The translations under genes were made by a program, and so were the position numbers. A stretch of DNA of 64,000 bases from Brasenia schreberi (Eukaryota; Streptophyta; Magnoliopsida; Nymphaeales; Cabombaceae): the NCBI GenBank assembly GCA_036023115.1, contig JAYKKT010000073.1, forward strand, positions 17,794,501-17,858,500. Reading direction: 5' to 3'. The notes under the pieces are model-generated. The model was given only the letters and a program-made list of their open reading frames with translations. It ran no database searches and was not told the origin of the DNA. The first letter of the stretch is position 1; every line of letters begins with the position of its first letter. Of the stretch, positions 24,582 through 37,455 are shown piece by piece.

Positions 24582-24885
24582 TAGACATGACTGGTTTACA
24601 ATCGGAACCAAATTTGTCTACAGACCGGCTGAAACTGAAAGCTGTCAAACCAAACACAAAACTGAGGATCACCCAGTTGTGTTCCAGTTTCATCTTCCAT
24701 GGAACAGGAACCGGGTTGGAACCAGAACTGACGGTTTCAAGCTGTCGGTTCCTTTTTAAGTTTCAAACTTTTGAATGATACTTCCAGGTTCCGGGTTGTT
24801 TACTACTCAAATTGGGATCTGGATCGGCTGTCCTGGTATGGTTCCAGTTCTTGGTTCCAAGAAATTCTGGAACCGTCCATGTCTA
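24582..24885. mobile_element. hAT-like MITE, best preserved copy
   Basis: 304 bp. The left end tagacatgactggtttac and the reverse complement of the right end, tagacatggacggttcc, form an imperfect terminal inverted repeat. The flanks ggccgact (24574-24581) and ggccaacc (24886-24893) match at 6 of 8 positions, consistent with an aged 8-bp hAT-type target duplication. The interior repeats GGTTCC/GGAACC motifs on both strands. No coding capacity. Confidence 0.62.
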
Positions 24886-25224
24886 GGCCAACCAATGTTT
24901 AGAATTAGCATGAAAGTTTTGTATTATGGTTAAATAAACCAGCTTTATCATCATGAGCACAGACCCTTGAGCTTGACTTGGAGATCGATTAAAGGTAAGA
25001 CGTGTTTACTCTTTAACAAATTCATCTTGTTAAAGATATCTTCTCTAAACCTGACCACTCAATGTGTAAGCAGATGGAACATGTGAAGCTCAACTTGGAT
25101 GCTGTGATAAGGATGCCATCACATGATGCTTTGATTAAACGTAGATGAGATTATCCACAGCACCATGGATCTAGTAACCCATTTAATTGGATTTGGATTT
25201 CTTGTAAGATCCAATGGCGATCCA

Positions 25225-25375
25225 GAGAAGGGGTTGAGCCGGTTCCGAATCAGCAGTTCCACACCATTTCTGGTTCTAGCTTTAAAATCCTACCTTTGTT
25301 AAATGAAGTTTCAAAATGAATCCGGACTCAAACAACACCCAGAATCAACCTCGAACCGGACCCAATGTATTGTAT
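25225..25375. repeat. Fragment of the hAT-like MITE family
   Basis: Contains gagccggttccgaatc, tttctggttctagc and cgaaccggacccaatg, the internal signature of the family. Ends are not recognisable. Confidence 0.35.
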
Positions 25376-25499
25376 CACATTTTTAGTTTATGACTCAAAC
25401 CACTCTTCAAGAATTGAAACTAGCATGCAATGTAGATTGTATATGTGGAGGATGCAAACCAGTCATATATAAATTTCATCTAAACCAATCTCAACTATT

Positions 25500-25690
25500 A
25501 AGGCCATGAATGATTTTAAGGGTCATGACTGATTAATAAGATTAACAAACAAAAAGTGAAAAGTATATGTGGGAACAATTAAGTGTATTTTAAAAAGTAC
25601 ATAGTTTTCACTTTTAATTTTTAATCTCAACCACTCGTGACATGAATGATTGAGATTGGGTTTGATCAAGTTCGTATATGAATGATTTAC
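25500..25690. repeat. AT-rich repeat, diverged copy E
   Basis: ttcacttttaatttttaatctcaaccactcg and gaatgattgagattgggttt resemble the copies at 20715-21165. It lacks the microsatellite head. Confidence 0.35.
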
Positions 25691-26044
25691 ATTCTCATAA
25701 CTTTTCTTATATAATGGATTGATAATCTTTTGAGATATCCTTGCCCTTATTATAATGAACTCCCTATCATAAGATACAAGGAAATATCATACCGCATCAT
25801 AAAATGTATGGCCTTTTACATAAGAAACGTGAAGCATATTGTGCCAGTGTTTGTAGTAATATTTCTTTTTTTCTTGTTATAATTACTTTTTAAATTTTCT
25901 TTACAATATATTGTTGGATCTTCACTATGTGGGTTGTGTACTTATAGCACCAATTGAAACATCGTGATGTGAACAAATTAGAGGCTAGAACCCTCGCCAT
26001 CAAAGTCACATGCAGGTCACTGATTATGGAAACGAAACTTTTCT

Positions 26045-26240
26045 AAGAGGTGGCTTGGTTGGACCAAGCCCGGTGGTTTGAAATAGACCCAAACTGCCTC
26101 CAAAACCTGAACTGGGTACTGGGTACCGTGTACCGGAACTAAATAGAGACTACCACAGTAAAGTTGTGGTTCCACCTTCTAGAAAACATAACTGGAACCA
26201 AAGGTTTCAAACCATATTTTAGTTCCAGCTCCAAAACCAA
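26045..26240. repeat. Fragment of the hAT-like MITE family
   Basis: cctgaactgggtactgggta, ggttccaccttctagaaa, tagttccagctccaaaac: family signature. A related fragment occurs at 26505-26640 (ctagaaccggaggg, aaccagaaccggtggtttgg). Confidence 0.38.
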
Positions 26241-26259
26241 CCTTTAATGCAATGTCAGA

Positions 26260-26440
26260 CCCACTTTAGAGTGAGGCGAGGCATGCGCCTCACCCAAAAT
26301 CTACAAAATTGTTGGGTCTGTCACCGTATATAAGAAAATATAAGTACTTTGTGGACGCAAAATACAATTGCACGTCACCCCAAATACAAATGCACCTCAT
26401 TCTAAAAAAAATTCATGTATCCACCACTGCTTTAACACAT
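26260..26440. repeat. Dispersed repeat related to 31895-32055
   Basis: gcgaggcatgcgcctcaccc, gtaagtac-type and tttgtggacgcaaaatac match in order gcgagatgagccatgcagctcaccc and tttgtgaacatgaaatac at 31918-32010. Both end in a ccactg motif after ttgaattc-like sequence (reverse complement cagtgg, a common plant transposon end). Family undetermined. Confidence 0.45.
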
Positions 26441-27530
26441 GTTTTTTCAAATAAAACCAAAATTAAATAAGGACCTAGAAGTGTAAGAGAAATATCGTAG
26501 AACTGTAACTAGAACCGGAGGGATTGAAATGGGAGAGGAGACAATTCCATTCTTGTCCTTGGTTTTGATGAAACCAGAACCGGTGGTTTGGAACTATTGG
26601 TCCCAGTTTACTGGGAACAAACCAGGTCTACTTTCAGAACTAGATTAATTAGGGTGGGTCCTTGTGGGATAACGGATACATATTGGTTTAGATCAAAAAA
26701 TGATGTAACTACTTCTTTTCCTTACAATCAAATCAATGGAGGATCTTTGTTGCGTGGAGAAAACAGCCTATTCAACCATTTAAGGTGGGAAAACTATGTA
26801 TAATAGTCAGGAATTCAATCTCGCCCTATAAAATTCACTTGTTTTTCAAATTTCAGGTGGAGTGGCCGTCTCACCTTACCGTAGATCCGCCGCTGCTTAC
26901 AATCAATCATGTATTATGCATCTCTTCGTAAGGATAGCCAAAAACACAAACAAAAGTTCATGTATGCCATTTACAACTAATTACGAAATTTACACTTGGA
27001 GCTCCGTTTACCGCACAGCCCTATTTGCTATTTGCACACCCTTGTTAGGAAAGATGAGAGAAAGCCGTGATGTCGCCCCATGTGTAGCAGTGAAAGCTGT
27101 CATTTAAAAGGGACATGCAATAGAGAGTTAGGTCAGATGCATGTTATCATATTTCAATCTCAGATTTCCCTTGAATGATTACAATATTAATTTTAGTTTC
27201 ATGTGTTCATGTCTATCATGAAACATTATGACCATCCAAGCCCTTTGTGGGACGGGTATTCAAGAATAAAAAATCCAAACCAGCAGTTTGGTTTGGTTTT
27301 GAAGATGAAAAATGTTGTATGGTTTACCCTAATGTATGAAGATTGAAATGGAATCAATATATATATATATATAGGAAAACCAGATCCTACCCATTTTTGA
27401 CATGCCTATTTATTGTTTTTTGATAAATAAAGAAGTACAAAAAACATTATTATTACACTCATATCTCCGAAAAGCAATGGTCGAGTGTAAGCAGGCAACA
27501 TTAGTGTTTTACAAGATCTAATCATTATAT

Positions 27531-27556
27531 ATATACATATACACATATATATACAT

Positions 27557-27620
<64 letters not shown>
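27531..27620. repeat. (TA)n(CA)n(TA)n microsatellite
   Basis: tata/cata stretch, about 12 CA units and about 20 TA units in sequence. Confidence 0.9.
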
Positions 27621-27623
<3 letters not shown>

Positions 27624-28020
27624 CATACCATTATGTCCATTTATGCAGTCAAAACATGCCCGGGAACACCTTATCGAAGGCAGTTGGAAAAGGCCCCTGA
27701 AAGAAGACCATAAAAATTCTGAAAAAATATACAATTAGTAGGCTGAAGCAAAACATATAAGTTTGCTTCACAAGATTCTGCTTGTGATTGATTATTTATT
27801 ATACTCTATTATAATAAGGAACCATTGTTTATGATTATATTATATTCTATTATAATAAGGAACCATATTGCTTAGAACTGAAGCAAGCCAAAACTGATGA
27901 TTTGGTTTGATTCTCCAAAAACTAAGAACAGATTCTATTGAGTTGATTCGAGGTTGAGCCCAGAATCAAACCAAACCGGACAACGAACACCCCCACTCCA
28001 TGCAATTTATGTCATTTATA

Positions 28021-28031
28021 ACTGTGTGTGT

Positions 28032-28088
<57 letters not shown>
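28021..28088. repeat. (GA)n microsatellite
   Basis: tgtgtgtgagt followed by about 27 GA units. Confidence 0.9.
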
Positions 28089-28090
<2 letters not shown>

Positions 28091-28302
28091 GCCTCATCAT
28101 ATAAGGTGAGGCTTTGTCCCTCTGCTACTGCTTTCTATTAGGAGGAATTAAGGATAACTGCGCTGGAGGGCTCCAGTAAACCAAGATTTTAACATGACTC
28201 AATCTCGAGGAGGAAGAAGAGCGCAGGCTCACCTTTATCGCTTCATGCTATATCCATCCATTTGGAAATTGCAAGTTGGTAACCGCTCGACCCTACACGA
28301 GT

Positions 28303-28499
28303 TAGACATGATCAGTTCCGGGTAAATTGAGACCGATTTAGATTCACCAAGAAACATGAACTATAACAGATCCAGTCTGAACCAGAAAAAGGAAGAAAAA
28401 TGAAAGGTATAAAAAATAGAAAAAACAAAAAAAATGAATCAGGAAGCGACAGTTTTAACCTCCAGTTCCAGTTCCATACAAAGACCCTTCGTTCTGGTT
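28303..28499. mobile_element. hAT-like MITE, truncated copy
   Basis: Begins tagacatgatcagttccggg, a good match to the family terminus. The interior has the usual ccagttccagttcc motifs. The right end is missing and the SINE at 28500-28584 abuts it. Confidence 0.42.
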
Positions 28500-28584
28500 T
28501 GGTGTCGAGCCAAGAAGTTGAAGGTCATGAGTTCAATAACCGGGTGGTGCATCTGGCTTCGACCTCTCCCTTGTAAAAAAAAAA
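28500..28584 (+). mobile_element. tRNA-derived SINE fragment
   Basis: gaagttgaaggtcatgagttc, B-box-like gagttcaataacc, gcatctggcttcgacctctccc and ttgtaaaaaaaaaa. Same family as 22224-22316, with a poly-A tail. Confidence 0.5.
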
Positions 28585-28589
28585 GTATG

Positions 28590-30405
28590 GAGTGCAACTA
28601 GAGAGATCAATTCTGTCATTTTTGTCTCTCCTTGTGTGGGTTTTTCTTTTCTATGGGCCATTTCAAACATGCGGGAAGATCTCGTGCAGCTGCACCTCTG
28701 GAAAAAAGATCTCTTTCGATTATGAACCTGCTCTTTTCATGACTCTTCTTAATTAACATGGGAAATAAAATAAATAGTAGAAATTCATACATGAAAAGGC
28801 AATAAGAAGAGCGACAGATATCTACCCATCACTGCCACTCATTGTGGGGAAAAATATAAAATAAAATAAAAATCATTTAAGATGAATCAATTCCTCGAAC
28901 CATCTCTCTCATTCTGCAATGATGGGCCCTGCATCATGTATTCAATTTTTGTAAACAACAATAAATTGTCAGTAGGTGTTCTCATCACCAGGATGGCTTA
29001 CTAATAAAGATAACAAATTGAAGGAGGTCACCAGTTCAAAACACTTCTTGCTGTGAAATGACCAGCGGACAAGCGAGGTTTCTAAGGAGAAGCAAGCTTC
29101 TCTGTGGATGAATTGTCAGCGGGAGAAAAAATTATCAGGGTGAAGCGAATAGCCTACGGTTTGGCTGTGGACTTTTCTGGTCGCCTTAATGTAGATCCAT
29201 CACTGTGCTGGTGCTTCCCTTGGTAAAAGCAGCAGGATTTATAAATCCTCAATATGTCTTTCTAGCCGCGAGTTGTTCGTATTTGTTAAACAACCAAGAC
29301 AACAGTGATCATGCAGCTAAGAGAAAATGCAGCAACAACAATGAAGATGAAAAGGGCCAACCCCTTTCTGCTTAAGTTTCAAAAAAAACAAGGCACTGTC
29401 CTTTCGCTTTGTGTGATCAACAGAACCGACCCACAAAAGAAAAGCTATTAGGCAAGTTCCCTCTGTGTGGAGAGAGAGAGAGAGAGAGAGAGAAGAATAG
29501 AAACAAAATTCTATCCATCAAAACTCATTAGATGAACAGGATGATGTGAAACTTTTGGCCTCTTTGTGGTCATAAATTGAAATCGAGTATGCGCAGAGGA
29601 TCTCTTGGATTGCAGGAATTAAAGTATTTTGTGTTGAATGATATGGGTAGTGAGGGTCCACCTTGAATCATTGATGTGGACAGCATATATTCCAATTCAA
29701 CAGTCAACGTGGAGTTGGGTGACTGGATCTATCAAGCTTGCAGTAAGTTACAACACCCACGAAAGTAATGACTGACAACTCTAAGCAACAGTTTTCACCG
29801 ACGGATAAACGGTAAAGAACTCCAAAGGATGATGCCAGGCCACTGGTTCTTGCTGTTTTTCCTTTGATGAGCGATTGATTTCATCATATATCAAAGATTT
29901 CAACTCCTATCTCAGCTTTATCCAACTTTAATCTAAGCATTTCACTAACAATAATTCAATGAGAAGGCTAAGAAACTCGTAAGTACGATCAAAGGCATCT
30001 GCTTTTATATTTTTCTTACTTTTTAAGAGATTCATTGTCATGCATTAAGTTTTTTTCATAGATGATAAAAATGAGAGAATAGTTTAAGATAGTTTGAATA
30101 TGTAAAAGAAATAATAAAAAAAAACTTTGGTGAGAAAGTAGGAGAAATTAAATTGTAAAAATGTTAAGAGAAGATTCCAACCCCTCTTTTGTGTTCTTGA
30201 AGATTACTAACTCAGCTTCAACAAACTGTAAGCAAAAAACTTAAAGAGTGATAGTAACTCCAAAACACCCGTACTTCTCTTGTATTCGAATAAGTGGCTA
30301 TATGTTTGAAATCATTTTTTAGTGTTATTTCTAATGAAAATGATATTTTTCTTTATGAGATACTATATCAATATATATAACTCGAAGATTGCCTTAGTCT
30401 TACCC
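28590..30405. other. Intergenic, no gene recognised
   Basis: AT-rich, stop-dense in all frames, with a short (GA)n at 29468-29493. No promoter, RNA or repeat structure stood out. Confidence 0.5.
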
Positions 30406-30414
30406 TTGAACCTT

Positions 30415-30959
30415 TAAACATGTCCGGTTCTGGTTTACCTGAAACCTAGAACTGGAATCAAATCACCTCAAGGGCGTAATTGCGCATCCTTTGGGAGGAG
30501 AACTCTCCATCTGGTGTAACAATAGTGGATAAAATATTTAAAGCTTTTCTCTTTGAAATACAAAAGCAATGCGAGCGCCCTCTTTTGAACTCGAAATCGA
30601 ACTCGAACTCGTCAACCAGCTGCAATAGTGGGGATTGTCTTATCATTGAGCTAACCATCTATTTGTGATGAGACGATTTTAGAAAATATAGTTAAAGTAG
30701 CGATTCTAGAAACCATGAATTAACCAAATCGAAGAACCAACTGCAATATTGGGGATTGTCTTATCATTGAGCTAACCATCTATTTGTGATAAAAGGATTT
30801 TAGAAAATATAGTTAAAGTAGCAACACTTTGGAACCGCCAGTTTCTAGAAATCATGAATTAACCAAATCGAAGGGTCCCCGGTTCCAGTTATCGCGAGTT
30901 CTATGAATGATTCAGTTCTGATTCGAACTGTCGGACCGATTCTGAACCGATCATATCTA
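30415..30959. mobile_element. hAT-like MITE with nested SINE-like and tandem insert
   Basis: Left end taaacatgtccggttctggt, right end gatcatatcta (reverse complement tagatatgatcggttcag): MITE family termini. Between them lies foreign sequence: on the minus strand an A-box-like gttagctcaatgataag (30639-30655) and a B-box-like gagttcgagttcg (30598-30610), as in tRNA-derived SINEs. A 121-bp segment is then tandemly repeated (30620-30740, 30741 on). Confidence 0.42.
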
Positions 30960-30999
30960 CCTACACCCATGTCAGACTCCAAATGATTTTTCCAAGCAA

Positions 31000-33020
31000 A
31001 ATGTCCTGGTGGACGATCCAAGGACTCTGATTTTCTTTTCTTTTCGTTCTTGGGAGATTGATTTTCATCATACATCAAAGCTTTCAACCCCTCCCTTCCC
31101 TTCTCTTCCTAAGGATTCCTACTCGGCTTTAACCAACTGTAATCACAACAATTCACTCCAAAACAATTTCCTAAGTAAGAAACCCTTGGTATCGTCCATG
31201 GCCCATGGTTTTGAGCTCTTTCTTTTCATTTTTGAGATATTGATCTTCATCATTCATTAAAGATTCCAATCCCTCTCCTGTCTTCCTGAAGATGACTTCT
31301 CAGCTTTAACCAACCTTCAGAATGGTGACACTTCTGGCTCTGTGGTGGAGCCATGATCTAATCAAATATAATTGTGTTGGATGAAATTCAGAAACCAAAA
31401 GAAGAGTTTATGTGGCTGATGTTCAGACCACCCAAAAGTAAAGGCTAGATGAAAATCATGAAGATCCATGCAGCTGTCACACTCCAACAGACCCACTGCT
31501 AGCCAATTTAAGCCCAGGCCAAATAAGAGCATATGATCCTTTGTTTCTATTGCTGATACAAGTCCAATCTATGAAAAGAGACGATACTCTTGCCCATAAC
31601 AGCTCTCAGAAATGATTTTGACCAAAAAGCCACTGCTACCACTAGAAAAAGAAGAGATAGTGTTGGCAAATTGGGCCAGTCTTTCGGGTTTGTGTCGGGT
31701 CATTTTGGGTCCAGGTCAAAAACAGGTTACAGACCCATCCCAGTTTTTGTTCAGGTCAATTTTGAAGACCCAGACCAACCCCAATGGGATTCGAGTGGGA
31801 GCGGATACAACCACATAGTGTGTGTGTATATATATATAACATGCATCATGTGATATGGTTATGTTCAATTCCATTCATTCTTAAATCCACTTAGAAAGTG
31901 AAATGCCCACTTTAAGGCGAGATGAGCCATGCAGCTCACCCAAAACCTTGAAAAATTTCTCAATCAACTGTATAGGAAATGTAAGTGCTTTGTGAACATG
32001 AAATACAAGTCTCTCTCACCCAAAAAAATCTTGAGTTTGCCACTGTCCTTAAACATCTTCATTGTTCAGTCGGCGTGATCAAAGATATTTATATTTAAAA
32101 AATAAAAACCATTTTACATTAAATGTGAAGTACAAAAAATATAATACTATAATTTGTTTTTTAAATTTCAATCTCCACCATTAATCACGTCAATCGAATG
32201 ATGAAAATATTTGAATAGATTTGAGCATGGATGAAATTGAGCATATATCACAATCTATGTGCATCATATTACATATCGATATACTTATGTACAATACTTA
32301 TATAGATAGATAGATAGATTATATATAATGCACATATGTAGATTAGTTAATACACACACTATATATATATATATATGGAGAGAGAGAGAGGGAGATACAT
32401 AATACACATGTATATGCATCATACACATATTTATATTTATTCAGTATTCAGGTCAGGTGGGGTCCGACCTTTGTTAGGTACCTTTAGGATGATCCAAACC
32501 CATTTGCAGCCCCACTTTTTTTGGTCGGCTATAACCTGAAATTACACCCCTAGAAAGAGAGGACAGACACAGGGGTATTCTTGGTCATTCAGCCTTCTAG
32601 TAACATGCAGATACAGAACCCCTTGTCAATCCTCTGTGAGTTGGAGGGCATCCCCAAAATCCAAATGAATTAATTGCAAGGACCATAGCCTCCAATCAAC
32701 ACCAAGAACATATCCAATCAGTGTGAGCTCATCTACTCTCTCACCAATAATTCCATTTATTTTAACTCTTCACTGCCACCATGCCAAAATCATGTCATCA
32801 TATATGTTTTGAAAGGCTATCCCTTAAGGATTTACATTAGTTAAATGTGTAGCATTATAAAATCGTTTGCCAAGTTCATAATCTCTATCTCTCATATTAT
32901 ACATATATAATGTAATACTTTGAGATTATGCACTCCTACCATTTGATCATTCTTAATGGAGGATGTCAACAAGGTGTTGCACTTGTCACATGATGAGATC
33001 ATCAATATGACAAGGGTGAC
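31000..33020. other. Intergenic, repeat debris only
   Basis: Contains a copy of the 26260-type repeat (31895-32055), an AT-rich repeat fragment (32070-32260), a short GATA run (32304-32319) and (TA)n/(GA)n near 32361-32391. No gene recognised. Confidence 0.5.
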
Positions 33021-33442
33021 TATTGGAATTCCGTCAACTCCCCTGTCGGTTTTGGCTTGCAGTTGACCCTCTGGTGTCCTCCGTTCTTCATCCTCAAGTA
33101 CGCAGCAGCAACGAATCTTCAAAGAGGTATGTGTGTCTGGTATTTTTCAGGTTTCCTCTCAGTAGGTTTTGCTTGGGAGGAATGCTCAATTTCTCTGTGT
33201 ATTTCACTGTATGTTTTCACAATATCTCTGTGTATATGTAGTCGTGTGCGGCTCTCTATTTATAGAGCAGTGTCTGCTCCACTTTTCTTCTAAATTTTCT
33301 ATTGGGCTTTCTTTTCCTTGAGCCCCTTATGTGGACGGTTACGGATAAGTTCATAAAACAGTCCCATGGTTTCGGCCTTTGATAGTCGTTACAGCTATCC
33401 TTCCCCGCATCCCTTCCATAGATATTGGCCGGATGGCCAACA
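33021..33442 (-). repeat. 3' LTR of the copia element
   Basis: Matches 37456-37870 from tattggaattc through cttccccgcatccctt. The two LTRs differ at many positions, so the insertion is old. Confidence 0.88.
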
Positions 33443-33582
33443 TATCTCCCACTTGGTCATTCGAGCCAAGCGAACTGACATATTGGTTTTCCTCTCACTT
33501 TTATAGGGTTTTCTTAGTAATGTCATTTCATGATTGCTATTGCAATCACTACCCGTTGTGTGTTTTTTTACCTACACAACTA

Positions 33583-36500
33583 TCAAACATATCTCAAATT
33601 CATATTCGCAACATGTTTTGAGAAAAGATCCTTTGTTATGCCTTTAGTCAAGGGGTTTGCCAATATATCATGAGTTGGCACGAATGAGATACATATTTCC
33701 CTTTTCATGGCCATATCATGAACATAGTGGTATTTAATCATTATATGCTTGCTCTTGGAGCTGTCAGCTCTACTCTTAATAAGAGTAATTGTTGCATTGT
33801 TGTCACAGTAAATGACAATTGGCTCATCGGTTATCTCCAGCTTCAAATCTCGTATGAAGCAGCTTATCCAAACGACACTCATTGCAACCATACAACAAGT
33901 CACATACTTAGCTTCCTATATATGCAATGTTACACAACCATGTTTCTTACATTCCCAATAAATAACACCACGTTCAAATAAGAATATTTGTCCTGAGGTT
34001 GATTTGTTGTCATCTTTCCTCCCAATAAAGTCAGCATCTGATTATCCTACCACTTTTAGTTCATCTGCTTGAAAACACAATTTCAAGTCTTTTGTTTCTT
34101 TCAGATATATTAAAATATGTTTTACAGCTATCCAATGTTGCCATGCAGGATTACTTTGAGATCTACTCACAAGACCAACAACAAAACTGATATTAGGTCT
34201 TGTACACAACATAACATACATTAAGCTACCCACAACTTGTGCATAAGGAACATTAGGCTTATCGTCTCCTTCATTGGGATAATTAGTTTTACTTAGTTTG
34301 ACCCCTTTTGCAACAGTTATAATAGCAGACTTGCATTCACCCATTTTGATCTTCTTGAAGATATAGTCAATATATCTCTCATGACTTAGGCATAAGAGTT
34401 TAGATTCTCTATCTCGAGAGATCTTTATACTCAGGATATAAAATGTTTCCCCCATATCCTTCATTTCAAACCTTAAGTTTAACCATGACTCGGTTTTGAC
34501 AATCGTCTCATTATCATTCCCAGTAAAAAATATGTCATCTACATATAAGGATAAGATGACAAATTGACTCTCACTATTCAAGAGATATACACAGTGATCA
34601 AGCTCATTAACCACAAACCCAAGTTATATAATGACATTTTGAAAAGTCAAATACCATTGACGAGGTGACTGTTTCGGGCCATATAGGGATTTTCTCAACC
34701 TATATACTTTATTTTTTTGGCCTTTGACTATATATCCTTCGGGTTGCTGCATGTATATGATTTCATCGAAATCTTCGTTTGAAAAAGTTGTCTTTACATC
34801 TAACTAATGTAAGTACAAATTATAATATGTAGATATTGTTAGGATTATCTTTAAGAATGTAAATTTTGTAATAGGAGAATATGTCTTAAAATAATTTATC
34901 CCCTCTTTTTGCGAAAAACCCTTTGCAACTAATCTCACTTTAAACTTGTCGATTGAACTATCGACCTTATATTTCTTTTTCAGAATCCATTTACAGTATA
35001 TAGCTTTCCTTTCTTTTGGTAAATCAGTCAATTCCTAGACTTGGTTTTTCTCAATATATTCAATTTCCTCATCAATGGCTTTCTTCCAATCTAATGCTTT
35101 CAATGAGTTCATAGCTTGCTGATACGTAAAGTTATCAGTCAACTAATCTAAATCCACTAAATTACACACTTTTTCTGCAAGATAAGTATGATAATCCTTT
35201 AAGTACGATGGTGTGACCCTTGGCCTTTTATGTCTACATAAAGTTTCGGTTGTTTTATGAAGGTCTTCTATGGGTTCAAATGATGATTGATCTAGGTCTA
35301 CAAGATCGTCAGTATACTTATCATTATTTTACAAGATGTCATTCTTAGTATCTTCTAGGAATTTAGCATCTCTTCTTTCTATCAGTCTGTGGTCCTCATG
35401 AAAAAACCGATATCCCTTTGAGCTTTTAGGATATCCGATGAATATACATCTCAAAGACCTACTATCTAGTTTATCTCTAGACTGATAAAGAATCTTTATA
35501 TATGCAATAGATCCCCACCTCCTAAGATGACTTAGGTTGAGTTTTCTCTCAAACCACATCTCATATGGTATAGTGAATACAACCTTACATGGTACTTTAT
35601 TGAGTATGTATACCGCTATACTTACTGTTTTTTCCCAAAATATTCTTGGTAGATAGGCATCAATGAACATTGACCTTGTCATATTCAGTAAGATAATATT
35701 ATATCTTTCAGCTACATCATTTTGTTGAGGTGTCTTAGGCATTGTATTTTGCTTTGCGATACCAAAGTCTTTATAGAATTTTAGAAATTTTGCAAAGGTA
35801 TATTCATCACCTCTATCTGATCTTAAAACTTTGATTGAATGCCCCAATTGATTTTCAACTTTCTCCTTATATTCTTTAAAAACTTCAAGTGCCTCAAATT
35901 TATATGCTAGGAGATATAAATACGTATATCTCAAGTAATCATCGATAAATGTTATAAAATAAATATTTTCATGATGTAACCTTACTCTAAAGAGTCACAT
36001 AAATTCCTGTGAATGACCTCCAACAGGGTTGTTACCTCCAACAGGGTTATTGCCCTTGTTATCTCTCTCGAAAAAACTTTTCTTGTCATTTTTTCTTGTA
36101 TACAAGTTTCGCACTTGTTGAAAGTATTTTCCTCAAATCTTGACAGTAAGTCAAAGTTAAATAATTTCCTCAACTTTTCCAGACCTATATGTCGAATGCG
36201 TTTATGTCATACATTCATATCAACATTAAAGACGCAATCAATGCCAGTAGAAGGATTTTTATTCTTATTAACTTTCAGTTTGAATAGTCTATGTTATACA
36301 TCAAATTCTCTAAAAAAAAATACTCTCCTATGTTTCCCCACAGTCACCTTGTCAGGAACAAACCTCACTTCAAAACCTTTATTCACTAAGGCAGGAAACA
36401 AAACCATATTACGCCTTATAGATGACACAATTAATACATGAGTCAATACAACTGGTATGTCTTGTACAAATATTTTAAACAACTCATTATCCAAAACATC

Positions 36501-36720
36501 TGAGAAAGTATTATTTCTCATGTACACCCGATGTTCTCCTAGTTTGTACTCCTTTAGATCCATTGCCCATTCCTTGGTCTTTGAGATATGTCTGGTCACT
36601 CCAAAGTCAATCCACCAACTAGTCATCGGACAGTCCATTTAGAGACATTTTGATATCACGCAAATTATGTCCTCGTTCTCTAATTGTCCGCGTTGTAGGT
36701 TATTTTTTCCACTCTTCTTG
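33583..36720 (-). pseudogene. Degenerate copia pol (protease, integrase, RT, RNase H)
   Basis: From 5' to 3' on the minus strand: a protease-like SWWIDFGVTRHISKT (near 36600), where the usual DSGA triad reads DFGV; a GAG-pre-integrase fragment with a CETC knuckle half (35982-36173); an integrase core (35329-35934) with VLRSDRGDEYT and TPQQNDVAERYN; an RT start (34804-35031); RT with YVDD (34534-34545) and MKDMGETFYILSIKI (34042-34614); and RNase H with YCDNNATI and SKHIMIKYHYV (33583-33903). The blocks lie in different frames separated by stops, so the element cannot be autonomous. Confidence 0.87.
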
Positions 36721-37084
36721 TTTAGTCGATCCACCAATATGACGGTTCCTGTTATTGTGTTGTCTTTAAGAAATGTTTTATACATTTCTATTTATTGCTC
36801 TATTGTGTCTAGTGGTTGCAGACACACGGTTTCTCTTATGACAGTTTGTAATTTTCAAAAATCGTTTGGGGCAGAATGGACTTTTCAGTCCGCTGCCCGA
36901 GCGACGATTTTCCAAAACTGGGGTTGTTTCCTGACGCATTAAAAATGCTTAAGGGAGAGAGAGGGAGGACAATGGTTGCCCACTCCGCCTCCTGGCCTAC
37001 GGTGACCCATAGCCTTTTGTCGCTGGTTCTACTGTGACTGCCTGCTCCACCTTCTAGCCTACGGCTACCCGCGGCCTTCTCCTT

Positions 37085-37290
37085 CTCGTGGCCAACCTCT
37101 GGCCTCCTAGTCGAGGTTATGTTGGCCCGCTCCTGTGTTGCGACTGACCTCTAGCCTCCTGGCCGAGGTTATGTCAGCCTGCTCTTTGTCTTGTGGCCGA
37201 CCTCTAGCCTATTGGTCGAGGTTTTGCTGGCCAACTCTTTGTCTTGTGGCTGACCTCTTGCCTATTGGTTGAGGTTCTATCGACTTCTGC
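37085..37290. repeat. 53-bp tandem repeat in the copia leader
   Basis: The phrase (g/a)acctctagcct...gtcgaggtt starts at 37094, 37146, 37199 and 37252, spacing 52-53 bp, in a GC-richer stretch between the primer site and the protease. This is where gag should be. Confidence 0.7.
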
Positions 37291-37455
37291 CTTGTCTTGA
37301 CTCAGGGAGAGTTTGCCCTCTACCCTGTCTCGACTTAAGCATAATGCTCTACCACTTTCGAAAGTTACAGGAAGTTCTCTTTCCCAGTTCTTCCCTTTTT
37401 TTTATTTACTAGTGCATACCTATTCACAGGGTCAAAACTAGGCCTTGATACCATA

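Noticed and set aside
37094..37290. 53-bp units as a possible coding repeat
   Set aside because: Unit length is not a multiple of three and all frames hold stops across units.
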